Assembly (NCBI GenBank): GCA_947570215.1
Contig: CANOTO010000009.1
Location: forward strand, 1-64,000
From: an uncultured Clostridia bacterium
GTDB lineage: Bacteria; Bacillota; Clostridia; Christensenellales; CAG-314
Length of the DNA stretch: 64,000 nucleotides
Direction: 5' to 3'
The notes beneath the pieces were generated by a model. The model searched no databases, was not told the origin of the DNA, and saw only the letters and a list, made by a program, of their open reading frames with translations. Shown here one piece after another: positions 37,601 to 45,566 of the stretch. Every line of letters begins with the position of its first letter. The first letter of the stretch is position 1. Made by a program: the position numbers and the translations under genes.

Positions 37601-37753
37601 GAAGGACGGCTTGCCAAGGTATTTGCCGAATACTCGGACGAAATTGCCCAAGGCACTCTTGCCGACGAAGTAAGGCAAGCGACTGACGGCGCGTTCGCCA
37701 AGGTGTGGGACGTCAACGGCGAACAGTTCACGCTGTATCTTACCAAAGCGTAA
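34631..37753 (+). CDS. ileS: Isoleucyl-tRNA synthetase, type 2 (eukaryote-like)
   Basis: IleRS charges tRNA-Ile. The 1040-residue protein has the HIGH region [18 protein letters not shown] and the KMSKS region [14 protein letters not shown], plus the editing domain and a long C-terminal domain. The segments [13 protein letters not shown]-like ([16 protein letters not shown]) and [20 protein letters not shown] are those of the type 2 group, unlike B. subtilis type 1. Type 2 enzymes are insensitive to mupirocin in characterised cases. The ATG at 34631 follows AAGGGGGTTG. It is preceded by the T-box leader and followed by a terminator. Confidence 0.96.
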   Translation: [1040 protein letters not shown]

Positions 37754-37794
37754 TTATATGTTAAATTGGAATATTCTGTAACGTAATAATTTCT

Positions 37795-37829
37795 AAAAAA
37801 CGCAGCGACGTAATTGTCGCTGCGTTTTC
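37795..37829 (+). terminator. Intrinsic terminator after ileS
   Basis: CGCAGCGAC (37801-37809) pairs with GTCGCTGCG (37816-37824), preceded by As and followed by TTTTC. Confidence 0.88.
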
Positions 37830-37982
37830 GCTTCTTTATTCAGTTAATCTTTATTGGGCAAAAAATTTTGTCTTTATCCAACAGAGAGCGCATGATAATA
37901 GTACGTTATTGCGCGCATAGAACGTAATTTAAGAGATAAGTTACGGATAAAGCTATAAAATCGATTTTGTTACTGAAAGTGA

Positions 37983-38177
37983 ATGTCCGGAAAATCTTAC
38001 TTGGGTGGTAGAAGAGAAATTATTTTAGATATTAAAGCATTGTTCAGCGAGTACTACCTTGCAATTTTTACTGCCGACGGAAAATCGTTAAACGTATCTA
38101 TCAATAACGGTCAAAAGTTCCGTATTACGGTAAGTGAGATAAGTAAATCGGCATCGCAAAATACACAAGAAAATTAA
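37983..38177 (+). CDS. Small hypothetical protein
   Basis: A 64-residue, probably beta-rich protein (EIILDIKALFSEYYLAIFTADG, then SLNVSINNGQKFRITVSEI). The ATG is preceded by only a weak ribosome site (GAAAGTGA), and a TATAAA box lies about 25 bases upstream. No family is recognised. Codon use is AT-rich compared with its neighbours. It could be a spurious ORF. Confidence 0.45.
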   Translation: MSGKSYLGGRREIILDIKALFSEYYLAIFTADGKSLNVSINNGQKFRITVSEISKSASQNTQEN

Positions 38178-38315
38178 ATGGTATACGCAAAATGTTCAAT
38201 TACAACCAACTACTTTAATTCTTTCCTATTGCATACGCTATTTATGCGCGCTTGCGCTTTGGAAGCGTTGTTCGCTAAATGCATGTTTTAACGCTGTTAA
38301 AGTTAAAGCAAACAG

Positions 38316-38344
38316 TTGAATATTGTCGCATTTTAATATATAAT
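38316..38344 (+). promoter_or_regulatory. Promoter of the 38354 methyltransferase gene
   Basis: TTGAAT (38316-38321), 17-base spacer, perfect TATAAT (38339-38344). The ATG begins only 10 bases after the -10 box and has no Shine-Dalgarno sequence, so the mRNA is probably leaderless. Confidence 0.65.
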
Positions 38345-38353
38345 TAAAATGTT

Positions 38354-39259
38354 ATGAAGTTAAATACCGAATGGAAAGATTACGAAATATTAGCGACGGG
38401 CGACGGCGAGAAGATAGAACGTTGGAAAAACGTTACGCTGCTTCGTCCGGACCCGCAGGTTATTTGGCATGCGGAAACGCCGCTTACGTCGGTAAAAAAG
38501 CCGGACGCGCGCTACATACGTTCGTCTACGGGCGGCGGCAGGTGGGAGTTTGACCGTAAACTCCCCGACAGTTGGAACGTGTCTTGGCGCAATCTTACGT
38601 TCGCAGTACGTCCTATGAATTTTAAGCATACGGGCTTATTCCCCGAACAGGCGGCGAATTGGGCGATGATGATAGATTTAATCAAGCAGGCAAACCGCCC
38701 GATATCGGTACTTAACCTTTTCGCTTATACGGGAGGAGCAACCGTCGCGTGTCTGTCCGCAGGCGCAAGCGTATGTCACGTCGACGCCGCAAAAAATATG
38801 GTGGAAACGGCAAAGGAAAACGTCGCGTTGTCGGGTTTTTCGGATAAGCCCGTCCGCTATATTGTGGACGATTGCCGTAAGTTTGTAACGCGCGAAATAA
38901 AGCGCGGACGCAAGTATGACGCAATAATACTCGACCCGCCCAGCTTCGGGCGCGGCGCAAGCGGCGAAGAATGGAAAATCGAACGCGATATATTCGACTT
39001 TCTAAAACTGTGCGCGGGCGTTTTGTCGGATAATCCGCTGTTCGTCCTGCTCAATTCCTACACAACGGGGTTACAGCCCGCTGTTTTGTCCAATTTGTTA
39101 AGGCTGACAATGCCTTCCTGCGGCGAAGTTATCTCCTACGAGGTGGGGCTTCCCACCGACGAACAAGGCGTAGTTCTACCTTGCGGCGCGTCGGGACTCT
39201 GGACGTCGTTTGCATATTCCGCTTATAACCTCGATTCGTCTGGCGGCTCAAATGCGTAA
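38354..39259 (+). CDS. Class I SAM-dependent methyltransferase (RlmI-like, no PUA domain)
   Basis: A 301-residue protein. The SAM-binding motif I is VLNLFAYTGGATVACLSAGA (residues 118-137), followed by the acidic CHVDAAKNMVETAKENV and the catalytic-type motif ILDPPSFGRG near 196-205. This matches the RlmI/COG1092 group of 23S rRNA (cytosine or guanine) methyltransferases, but the N-terminal PUA domain of RlmI is missing. The target RNA is unknown. Neither neighbour is on the same tight operon; the 284 bases after it show no gene. Confidence 0.85.
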   Translation: MKLNTEWKDYEILATGDGEKIERWKNVTLLRPDPQVIWHAETPLTSVKKPDARYIRSSTGGGRWEFDRKLPDSWNVSWRNLTFAVRPMNFKHTGLFPEQAANWAMMIDLIKQANRPISVLNLFAYTGGATVACLSAGASVCHVDAAKNMVETAKENVALSGFSDKPVRYIVDDCRKFVTREIKRGRKYDAIILDPPSFGRGASGEEWKIERDIFDFLKLCAGVLSDNPLFVLLNSYTTGLQPAVLSNLLRLTMPSCGEVISYEVGLPTDEQGVVLPCGASGLWTSFAYSAYNLDSSGGSNA

Positions 39260-39543
39260 AAGCTGAACACGCTCGCTCTCGGTGTTAAGCGGTGAAGTAA
39301 TGGGACTTGTCGGTTCCTTTATGTTCTTAGCCGAGCGACGGCAGTTGCGGACGCCACGGAGCGGCAGCAGTGTAATAATGTCTTAAATTTACTCAAAGCA
39401 ATTGCTTAGTATATCTAAATAATACAATGCGGAGTACTTCGGCTAAGCAACGCATAGTGTTGCGCGCGGAGGAGTCCGGCGAAGCGGAACTTCGTAAGTT
39501 ACATTCGCATTAAAAATTAACAAATATTTATAAGGAAGTTGCA

Positions 39544-40335
39544 ATGCCTAAAAATTTTACAATGGAAGATATAACTATTCTTCACGAAGACAACAGCGTA
39601 CTTGTCGTCGTCAAACCGCAGAATATACCGTCGCAGGCGGATGCAAGCGGCGATCTTGACCTGCTTACGCTGCTTAAAGAGTATATCAAGGACAAATACA
39701 ATAAGCCCGGCAACGTTTACTTGGGGCTTGTACATCGTCTCGACCGTCCCACGGGCGGAGTAATGGTGTTTGCCAAAAACAGCAAGGCCGCCGAACGGCT
39801 GTCCAAACAGATAGTAGACGGCGATATGACCAAGCAATACCTTGCTGCGGTGCTCAATTGTCCCAAGGAGCGCAAGGGCGTACTCGTCAATTATCTCAAA
39901 AAGAACGCGCTAACCAACACTGTGTACGTGGCAACCGTAGGCGACCACAACGCCAAGCGCGCCGAGCTTTCCTACGAAGTGCTGGAAAGCTATTCCGATG
40001 TGGTTAGTCTTGTAAAAATTCAGCTCGGTACAGGCAGAAGTCATCAGATACGCGTACAGTTTTCATCAATAGGCTGTCCCGTGTTCGGCGACGTACGCTA
40101 CGGCGGAGACAGTCTTGCCAAGGGGTACAATTTGGCGCTTTGGGCGTACCGTCTGGAATTCAATCATCCCGTCACCAAGGAACGTATGGTATTTGTTGCC
40201 TACCCGCCCGAGAAGGAGCCTTGGACGCGTTTCAATACGGCAAAGTATTTGGAAAATTTCGCCGATTCGGACGATACCGATTGCGACGGTGTTCCTTTGT
40301 ACTTAAATCCCAACATCGCCAATACTCTCGACTGA
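39544..40335 (+). CDS. RluA-family pseudouridine synthase
   Basis: A 263-residue RluA-type enzyme that isomerises uridine in rRNA or tRNA. The catalytic motif HRLDRPTGGVMVFAK (Asp in HRLDR) is near residues 62-76, and GTGRSHQIRVQFSSIGCPVFGD carries the conserved Arg-His-Gln-Ile-Arg. There is no N-terminal S4 domain, so it is the short form (YtzG/RluC-like families could fit). Ribosome site AAGGAAG. Exact target unknown. Confidence 0.92.
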   Translation: MPKNFTMEDITILHEDNSVLVVVKPQNIPSQADASGDLDLLTLLKEYIKDKYNKPGNVYLGLVHRLDRPTGGVMVFAKNSKAAERLSKQIVDGDMTKQYLAAVLNCPKERKGVLVNYLKKNALTNTVYVATVGDHNAKRAELSYEVLESYSDVVSLVKIQLGTGRSHQIRVQFSSIGCPVFGDVRYGGDSLAKGYNLALWAYRLEFNHPVTKERMVFVAYPPEKEPWTRFNTAKYLENFADSDDTDCDGVPLYLNPNIANTLD

Positions 40336-40363
40336 TTATTGTTTTTTATATCGTTTAACTGCG

Positions 40364-40396
40364 AAACGGCTTTGCATTTTCTCAAGCCGTTTTTCT
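40364..40396 (+). terminator. Intrinsic terminator after the RluA-family gene
   Basis: AAACGGCTT (40364-40372) pairs with AAGCCGTTT (40384-40392), followed by Ts. Confidence 0.85.
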
Positions 40397-40454
40397 TTGT
40401 TTTTTTGTATTTGTACGCAAAAATTTTTTACAATATAAATTCTTCCGGTAAAAT

Positions 40455-40473
40455 CTTAATACTATCTTAATAC
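40455..40473 (+). promoter_or_regulatory. Direct repeat, candidate response-regulator site
   Basis: CTTAATAC occurs at 40455-40462 and again at 40466-40473, exactly 11 bp apart, which is the half-site spacing used by OmpR/PhoB-type regulators. It lies upstream of ktrB, and a regulator of that class is encoded at 44861. A TATAAT box follows at 40514-40519. Confidence 0.5.
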
Positions 40474-40540
40474 ATTGACCGTTATCCTTACGTTATCTTT
40501 ATTCCAAGCGTTATATAATAGAGAAAACAAGAAGGTTAAC

Positions 40541-41869
40541 GTGCAAGTAAAAACTAAAAAAATCATATCGCCTTTTATGGTAATTGTATTAAGTTTCTTA
40601 GGGCTTATTACGGTCGGTTCCGTATTATTAGCCTTGCCTTGCGCAACGCAAAACGGAACGCCTACGCCGTATATAGATTCGTTGTTTACCGCCGTTTCCG
40701 CAGCTTGCGTTACGGGATTGGTTGTATACGACACTTCCGCTCATTGGTCGTTATTCGGACAGATCGTTATTTTGGTTCTTATTCAATTGGGCGGTTTGGG
40801 TATAACGACCGTAGCGCTTTCGTTACTTTCGTTTGCTAACGGAAAACTGTCCGTTGCGCAACGCGGGCTCGGGCAGCAAACCGTTTCTTCTCCCAAAAAC
40901 GGCGGTGTAAAACGGCGAATTAAATTCGTTTGTATAGTAACCGCCGCAACGGAATTTGTCGGAATGTTGGCGCTGCTACCCGTATTTTGCGCGGATTACG
41001 GCGGTAAGGGAGTATGGCTGTCTCTGTTCCACTCCGTTTCGGCGTTTTGTAACGCCGGCTTCGATATTATCGAATCGGGCGGCGCATTTTCTTCCGTGGT
41101 ATGTTACGCTTCTAATCCGCTGCTCAATTTGACGCTTATGGCGCTTATAGTTATCGGCGGTTTGGGCTTTTTTACCTGGGAAAACATAATAATCGCCAAA
41201 TTCCGTCCGTCTAAATACGTGTTGCAGACGAAGCTTGTATTGATAACCACGTCAGTTCTTATATTGCTTCCTGCAATAGCTTTCTTTTTTATGGATTTTA
41301 CTGATATGCCCTTTGGAGAAAGACTGTTGGCGTCGTTGTTCCAATCGGTAACGGCGCGTACGGCGGGTTTCAATACCGTTAATTTGAGCGAGATGTCGGA
41401 CTTCGGTATAAGCATGCTCGTTATGCTGATGTTAATCGGCGGCTCGCCCGGTTCGACTGCGGGCGGGTTCAAAACGGTGACTCTCGCCGTTCTGATTGCG
41501 GGCGTTATTTCGTCTCTGCGTCGCAAAGAAGACGTTTGCCTGTTCAAAAGGCGGCTGCCCCGCACCGATGTAACCAACGCGTTTGCGATATTTATACTGT
41601 ATTTATTATTTTTTTGGGTGGGCGGTATGACGATAAGCGCAGTGGAAAATCTACCCGCCAAAGAGTGTTTGTTCGAAGCTGCGTCCGCGATAGGGACGGT
41701 AGGACTGTCGTTGGGGATAACTCCTTCGCTGGGGATTGCTTCCAAAGTAATTCTTGCGGTACTTATGTTTTTCGGCAGAGTGGGCTGTTTTACTATCGCT
41801 TACGTTGTCGCGCGGAATGCCGTAGCCGACGTTTCAAAGCTTCCGACGGAAAGCGTAACTATCGGCTGA
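40541..41869 (+). CDS. ktrB: Potassium uptake protein, KtrB/TrkH family
   Basis: The membrane subunit of a Ktr/Trk-type K+ transporter. The open frame runs from 40475, but the GTG at 40541 follows AGAAGG and gives 442 residues. Four pore-loop repeats are visible, each with the selectivity-type Gly: SAACVTGLVVYDT, SAFCNAGFDI, SVTARTAGFNTV and SAIGTVGLSLG. About eight to ten membrane helices are present. It forms an operon with ktrA (53 bases downstream), a micropeptide and a KdpDE-like two-component system. Confidence 0.93.
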   Translation: MQVKTKKIISPFMVIVLSFLGLITVGSVLLALPCATQNGTPTPYIDSLFTAVSAACVTGLVVYDTSAHWSLFGQIVILVLIQLGGLGITTVALSLLSFANGKLSVAQRGLGQQTVSSPKNGGVKRRIKFVCIVTAATEFVGMLALLPVFCADYGGKGVWLSLFHSVSAFCNAGFDIIESGGAFSSVVCYASNPLLNLTLMALIVIGGLGFFTWENIIIAKFRPSKYVLQTKLVLITTSVLILLPAIAFFFMDFTDMPFGERLLASLFQSVTARTAGFNTVNLSEMSDFGISMLVMLMLIGGSPGSTAGGFKTVTLAVLIAGVISSLRRKEDVCLFKRRLPRTDVTNAFAIFILYLLFFWVGGMTISAVENLPAKECLFEAASAIGTVGLSLGITPSLGIASKVILAVLMFFGRVGCFTIAYVVARNAVADVSKLPTESVTIG

Positions 41870-41922
41870 GTAGTACGGAGACTGTTTGACGCGGTGGCTA
41901 AGTAAAGTTTAAGGAGAATATA

Positions 41923-42570
41923 ATGAAATCTGTTTTGGTTATCGGTTTGGGCGCGTTCGGTAAAAATCTGGTAATGCAGTTGTATAGTTTGGGACATCAG
42001 GTAATGGCGGTAGACGTCAACGAAGAAAGAGTGAACGAGTGTATGCCGTACGTTACGAACGCGAGAATAGGCGACGGCACAAACGAAGTTTTTCTCGAAA
42101 GTTTGGAAATCGAAGATTACGACGTTTGTTTCGTTGCGATAGAAAACGACTTTCAAAATTCGCTCGAAGCCACTTCGCTGCTTGCCGATTTGGGGGCAAA
42201 ACTTGTAGTGTCGCGTGCGGAGCGCGACGTTCATGCAAAGTTTCTGTTACGAAACGGCGCGAACGAAGTTATTTGCCCCGAAACGCAAATGGCAAAATGG
42301 GCAGCATTTCGTTATACCGCCGACCACGTTTACGATTACGTGCAGATAGACGAAAATCACGCCATATACGAAGTTGAAGTTCCCAAGCAATGGCGCGGTT
42401 TAACCGTCGGCGCGATAGATATACGTCGAAAGTACCAAATCAATATCTTGGGCATTAAACGAAACGGTAAGCTCGATATGATAATAACGCCCGAAACAGA
42501 GCTAACGGGCGACGAAACGATGTTGGTTTTGGGCGAGTACAAATCGCTGCAAAAATATTTTCGCGTATAA
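41923..42570 (+). CDS. ktrA: Potassium uptake protein, KtrA/TrkA family (RCK)
   Basis: The cytoplasmic gating subunit. The 215-residue protein begins with a Rossmann RCK-N domain (VIGLGAFGKNL, residues 6-16, for nucleotide binding; VDVNEERV) and ends with an RCK-C (TrkA-C) domain from about residue 140. ATP/ADP and c-di-AMP are known ligands in Firmicute KtrA. Ribosome site AAGGAGAA. It partners the KtrB encoded 53 bases upstream. Confidence 0.95.
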   Translation: MKSVLVIGLGAFGKNLVMQLYSLGHQVMAVDVNEERVNECMPYVTNARIGDGTNEVFLESLEIEDYDVCFVAIENDFQNSLEATSLLADLGAKLVVSRAERDVHAKFLLRNGANEVICPETQMAKWAAFRYTADHVYDYVQIDENHAIYEVEVPKQWRGLTVGAIDIRRKYQINILGIKRNGKLDMIITPETELTGDETMLVLGEYKSLQKYFRV

Positions 42571-42572
42571 AT

Positions 42573-42737
42573 ATGAAAACAACGGATATAGCGCTGTTGT
42601 TTTGCGTCGCTGCTGTGTTTGTTTTCGGATTTATCATTGCGTCTGCGTTGGACGGCTTGGCAAACGGCAAGAAGAACCGATTGACGGGTAAAAAAGCATC
42701 GCATACCGAAAAAAAACGCAAATTACGAAAAAAATAA
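42573..42737 (+). CDS. Single-helix basic micropeptide in the ktr operon
   Basis: A 54-residue ORF begins 3 bases after the ktrA stop. It has one hydrophobic helix (about residues 5-26) and a strongly basic tail with ten or more Lys/Arg. No ribosome site is seen, so it would rely on coupling to ktrA. Small one-helix subunits exist for other K+ systems (KdpF), and that comparison is inference only. It lies between the transporter and its putative sensor kinase. Confidence 0.45.
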   Translation: MKTTDIALLFCVAAVFVFGFIIASALDGLANGKKNRLTGKKASHTEKKRKLRKK

Positions 42738-42929
42738 TTCAATGCGCCGTTTTAGTGGTATAATAAACGGAGACAGTTTTTAACCGAGTTGGCAGATTGT
42801 AGCTGCATCGTATCGCGTATAAAATACGTTATCGGTTTGCGTCGGACGCAGTTAAATTACAAAATATGCGTCAGCAAGCTTATTTACAGCGTCGGCTCGG
42901 CGGTAAAACCGTTACTTTTTATTATCGTT

Positions 42930-44864
42930 ATGAACGACAAAAACGTTAAAAATCACGAACATATATTGGTTTGCTTATCCGCTTCGCCGTCTAATGCTCG
43001 GATAGTAAAAACCGCGTACAAAATGTCGCGGGCTTTCGGCGGAGTTTTTTCCGCTTTATACGTAGAAACGCGTTCGCCGTCTAAATACAGCGAAGACGAT
43101 AACGCACGTTTGCAGGAAAGCGTACGTTTGGCGGAAAAATTCGGAGCTCAGGTAACCACCGTTTACGGTGACGACATAGCCGCGCAGATTGCGGAGTTCG
43201 CACTGTTATCCGGCGTTACTAAAATCGTAATTGGCAGAAGCAACTCTAAACGCGGTTTGCATAAGCAGATTAACCTTACGGAAAAATTGGCGAAGCTGGC
43301 GCCCAATCTCGATATTTACATTATTCCCGACGCTCAAACGGACAAGCCTTATCGGGCCAAGGGCGGTCTGTCAGCGCATAATTGGATTCCTTCTCCGTGG
43401 GACGCGCCCGTAACTTTGGCGGTTATTGCGGCTATGACGGGACTGGGATTGTTGGCTCACGTATTGGGCGTTTCCGAAGCGAGCATTATGACGCTGTATA
43501 TATTGGGCGTAGTGTTTGTGGCGATATTTACGAAAGGATATCTTTTCGGAATATTGTCTTCCGTAATAAGCGTATATTGCTTTAACTTCTTTTTTACAGA
43601 GCCGCGGTTTACTTTTCACGTTTACGACGCGGACTACTTGCTAACATTCTTGGTTATGCTGGCGGTGTCCGTCTTGGAAAGTATGCTTACGTCCAAGATG
43701 AAGGCCTTTGCGAGAGTGTCGGCTAAGTCCGCTTTTCGCGCAAAGGTGCTGTTTGAGACCAATCAGCTTTTGCAAAAGGCGCAAAGCGAGCGTGAAATTA
43801 TCGACGTTACCATAGCGCAGTTGGTCAAATTGTCGGATATCCCCGTAACGGAATATAATGTAACCGACGGTGTTTTGACGGGCGATACCGATTTATCGGA
43901 TACGGAACGGCAAATTGCGCAAACGGCCGTTACGGCTAATAAACGCGTCGGCGCAGGAACGGACTGTCATCCCGACTGCAAGTACGAGTTTGTGCCTATA
44001 AGCGCAAATAATTGTGTGTTCGGGGTGTTCGCCTTATTTCTCGACGACAAACGGATGGACGCTTTTTCCAAGGGCGTTTCGTCGTCTATAATCGGCGAAT
44101 GCGCTTTGGCATTGGAAAGCGTTCGAAGCGAGAAGGCAAAGGAAGCAGCGACTGTTCGCGCGGAGAAGGAACAGCTGCGCGCCAATCTGCTCAGGGCAAT
44201 TTCGCACGATTTGCGCACTCCGTTAACGTCCATTTCGGGAAATGCAAGCAACCTGCTCGCCAATTACGAATACTTGGACGACAAGCTGCGCGAGCAGGTG
44301 TTTACTGATATCTACGACGATTCTATGTGGCTTATCGAATTGGTTGAAAACTTGCTTTCGGTAACAAAGATCGAAGAAGGACGAATGAATATGAACGCTT
44401 CCGACGAGATAGTTTCGGACGTTATCGACGAAGCGCTGCGTCACGTTAACCGTCGTATTGCGGAGCACTCTTTAACGGTAGATTGTCCGAACGAGTTGTT
44501 GTTGGCTCATATGGATTCCAAATTGATTATGCAGGTAATAATCAATCTTGTGGATAACGCAGTCAAGTATACGCCGCGCGGTTCGGTTATTACCGTGTCG
44601 GCGGAGGAAAAGGAAGACAAGGTTGTTATAACGGTGACGGACAACGGATACGGTATCTCGGACGAGCTGAAACCGCGCGTGTTCGACAGCTTTTTTACCG
44701 TAGGCAGCGCAATCGCGGACGGACGGCGAAGCTTAGGCTTGGGCTTGGCTTTGTGCAAATCCATTGTTAACGCGCACGGAGAAGAAATTACGTTGCGAGA
44801 CAACGTTCCGCAAGGCTGCGTATTTTCGTTTACATTGGCTAAGGGAGGAAGCGCAATCGTATGA
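42930..44864 (+). CDS. KdpD-like sensor histidine kinase lacking the KdpD domain
   Basis: The order is a universal-stress-protein domain (about residues 12-130), four close membrane helices of the DUF4118 type (about 160-250), a GAF-like linker, then HisKA and HATPase_c. The phospho-acceptor is His426 in AISHDLRTPLTSISGN; N box IINLVDNAVKYTP, G1 TDNGYGIS and G2 SLGLGLALCKS are present. The N-terminal KdpD domain of classic KdpD with its Walker A motif is absent. The start is uncertain: the frame is open from 42789 and no ribosome site precedes 42930. A TATAAT at 42759-42764 may drive it. The stop overlaps kdpE-like by 4 bases. Confidence 0.88.
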   Translation: MNDKNVKNHEHILVCLSASPSNARIVKTAYKMSRAFGGVFSALYVETRSPSKYSEDDNARLQESVRLAEKFGAQVTTVYGDDIAAQIAEFALLSGVTKIVIGRSNSKRGLHKQINLTEKLAKLAPNLDIYIIPDAQTDKPYRAKGGLSAHNWIPSPWDAPVTLAVIAAMTGLGLLAHVLGVSEASIMTLYILGVVFVAIFTKGYLFGILSSVISVYCFNFFFTEPRFTFHVYDADYLLTFLVMLAVSVLESMLTSKMKAFARVSAKSAFRAKVLFETNQLLQKAQSEREIIDVTIAQLVKLSDIPVTEYNVTDGVLTGDTDLSDTERQIAQTAVTANKRVGAGTDCHPDCKYEFVPISANNCVFGVFALFLDDKRMDAFSKGVSSSIIGECALALESVRSEKAKEAATVRAEKEQLRANLLRAISHDLRTPLTSISGNASNLLANYEYLDDKLREQVFTDIYDDSMWLIELVENLLSVTKIEEGRMNMNASDEIVSDVIDEALRHVNRRIAEHSLTVDCPNELLLAHMDSKLIMQVIINLVDNAVKYTPRGSVITVSAEEKEDKVVITVTDNGYGISDELKPRVFDSFFTVGSAIADGRRSLGLGLALCKSIVNAHGEEITLRDNVPQGCVFSFTLAKGGSAIV

Positions 44865-45553
44865 ATAAACTAACGGTTTTGGTCGTGGAAGACGACGCTC
44901 CTATACGTAATCTGATAACTACGACGCTTAAAACTCACGATTACAAAAGCTTGGTGGCGCCCAACGGCGAAAGCGCCGTTATCGAAGCGTCGTCGCATAA
45001 TCCCGATTTGATTTTGTTGGATTTGGGCTTGCCGGATTTGGACGGTATCGAAGTAATAAAAAAAATACGTTCTTGGAGTAAAACTCCGATAATAGTAATA
45101 AGCGCCCGCAGCGAAGACGAAGACAAGATAACTGCGCTCGATTTCGGTGCGGACGATTACCTTACAAAGCCTTTTTCCGTAGAAGAATTGCTGGCACGAA
45201 TAAGAGTGGTGGAACGCCGCTTGGCTTTTCAGGCGGAATGCGGCGCGTCGGATTCCGTTTTCGTCAACGGACAATTAAAAATCGATTACGTCTCCGGCTG
45301 CGCTTTTTTGTGTGAAGAAGAACTGCATCTTACTCCGATAGAATTTAAGCTTTTGTGTATTCTTGCTAAGAGTATAGGCAAGGTGCTCACCCATACTTAC
45401 ATTATGCAAAACGTATGGGGCGGCAGTTGGGGAGACGTCGCGTCGCTGCGCGTTTTTATGGCGACGCTTCGTAAAAAAATCGAAAGAGATGGCAATTCTC
45501 CGCAGTACATTCAAACTCACGTCGGCGTGGGTTACAGAATGTTAAAGGTATAG
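44861..45553 (+). CDS. KdpE-like response regulator (OmpR family)
   Basis: A 230-residue two-domain response regulator. The receiver has the acidic pocket EDD (residues 10-12), phospho-acceptor Asp54 in LLDLGLPD and Lys103 in LTKPF. The C-terminal winged helix has LTPIEFKLLCILAKSIGKVLTH and ends HVGVGYRMLKV. Its start overlaps the kinase gene (ATGA). With no kdpFABC here, its likely target is the ktr operon; the CTTAATAC direct repeat upstream of ktrB is a candidate site. Confidence 0.93.
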   Translation: MNKLTVLVVEDDAPIRNLITTTLKTHDYKSLVAPNGESAVIEASSHNPDLILLDLGLPDLDGIEVIKKIRSWSKTPIIVISARSEDEDKITALDFGADDYLTKPFSVEELLARIRVVERRLAFQAECGASDSVFVNGQLKIDYVSGCAFLCEEELHLTPIEFKLLCILAKSIGKVLTHTYIMQNVWGGSWGDVASLRVFMATLRKKIERDGNSPQYIQTHVGVGYRMLKV

Positions 45554-45566
45554 GGCTTAATCGCCG

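Noticed and set aside
39260..39543. Possible small RNA or repeat between the methyltransferase and the RluA-family gene
   Set aside because: Some short inverted segments are present, but no promoter-terminator pair, conserved motif or repeat elsewhere in the window supports a feature.
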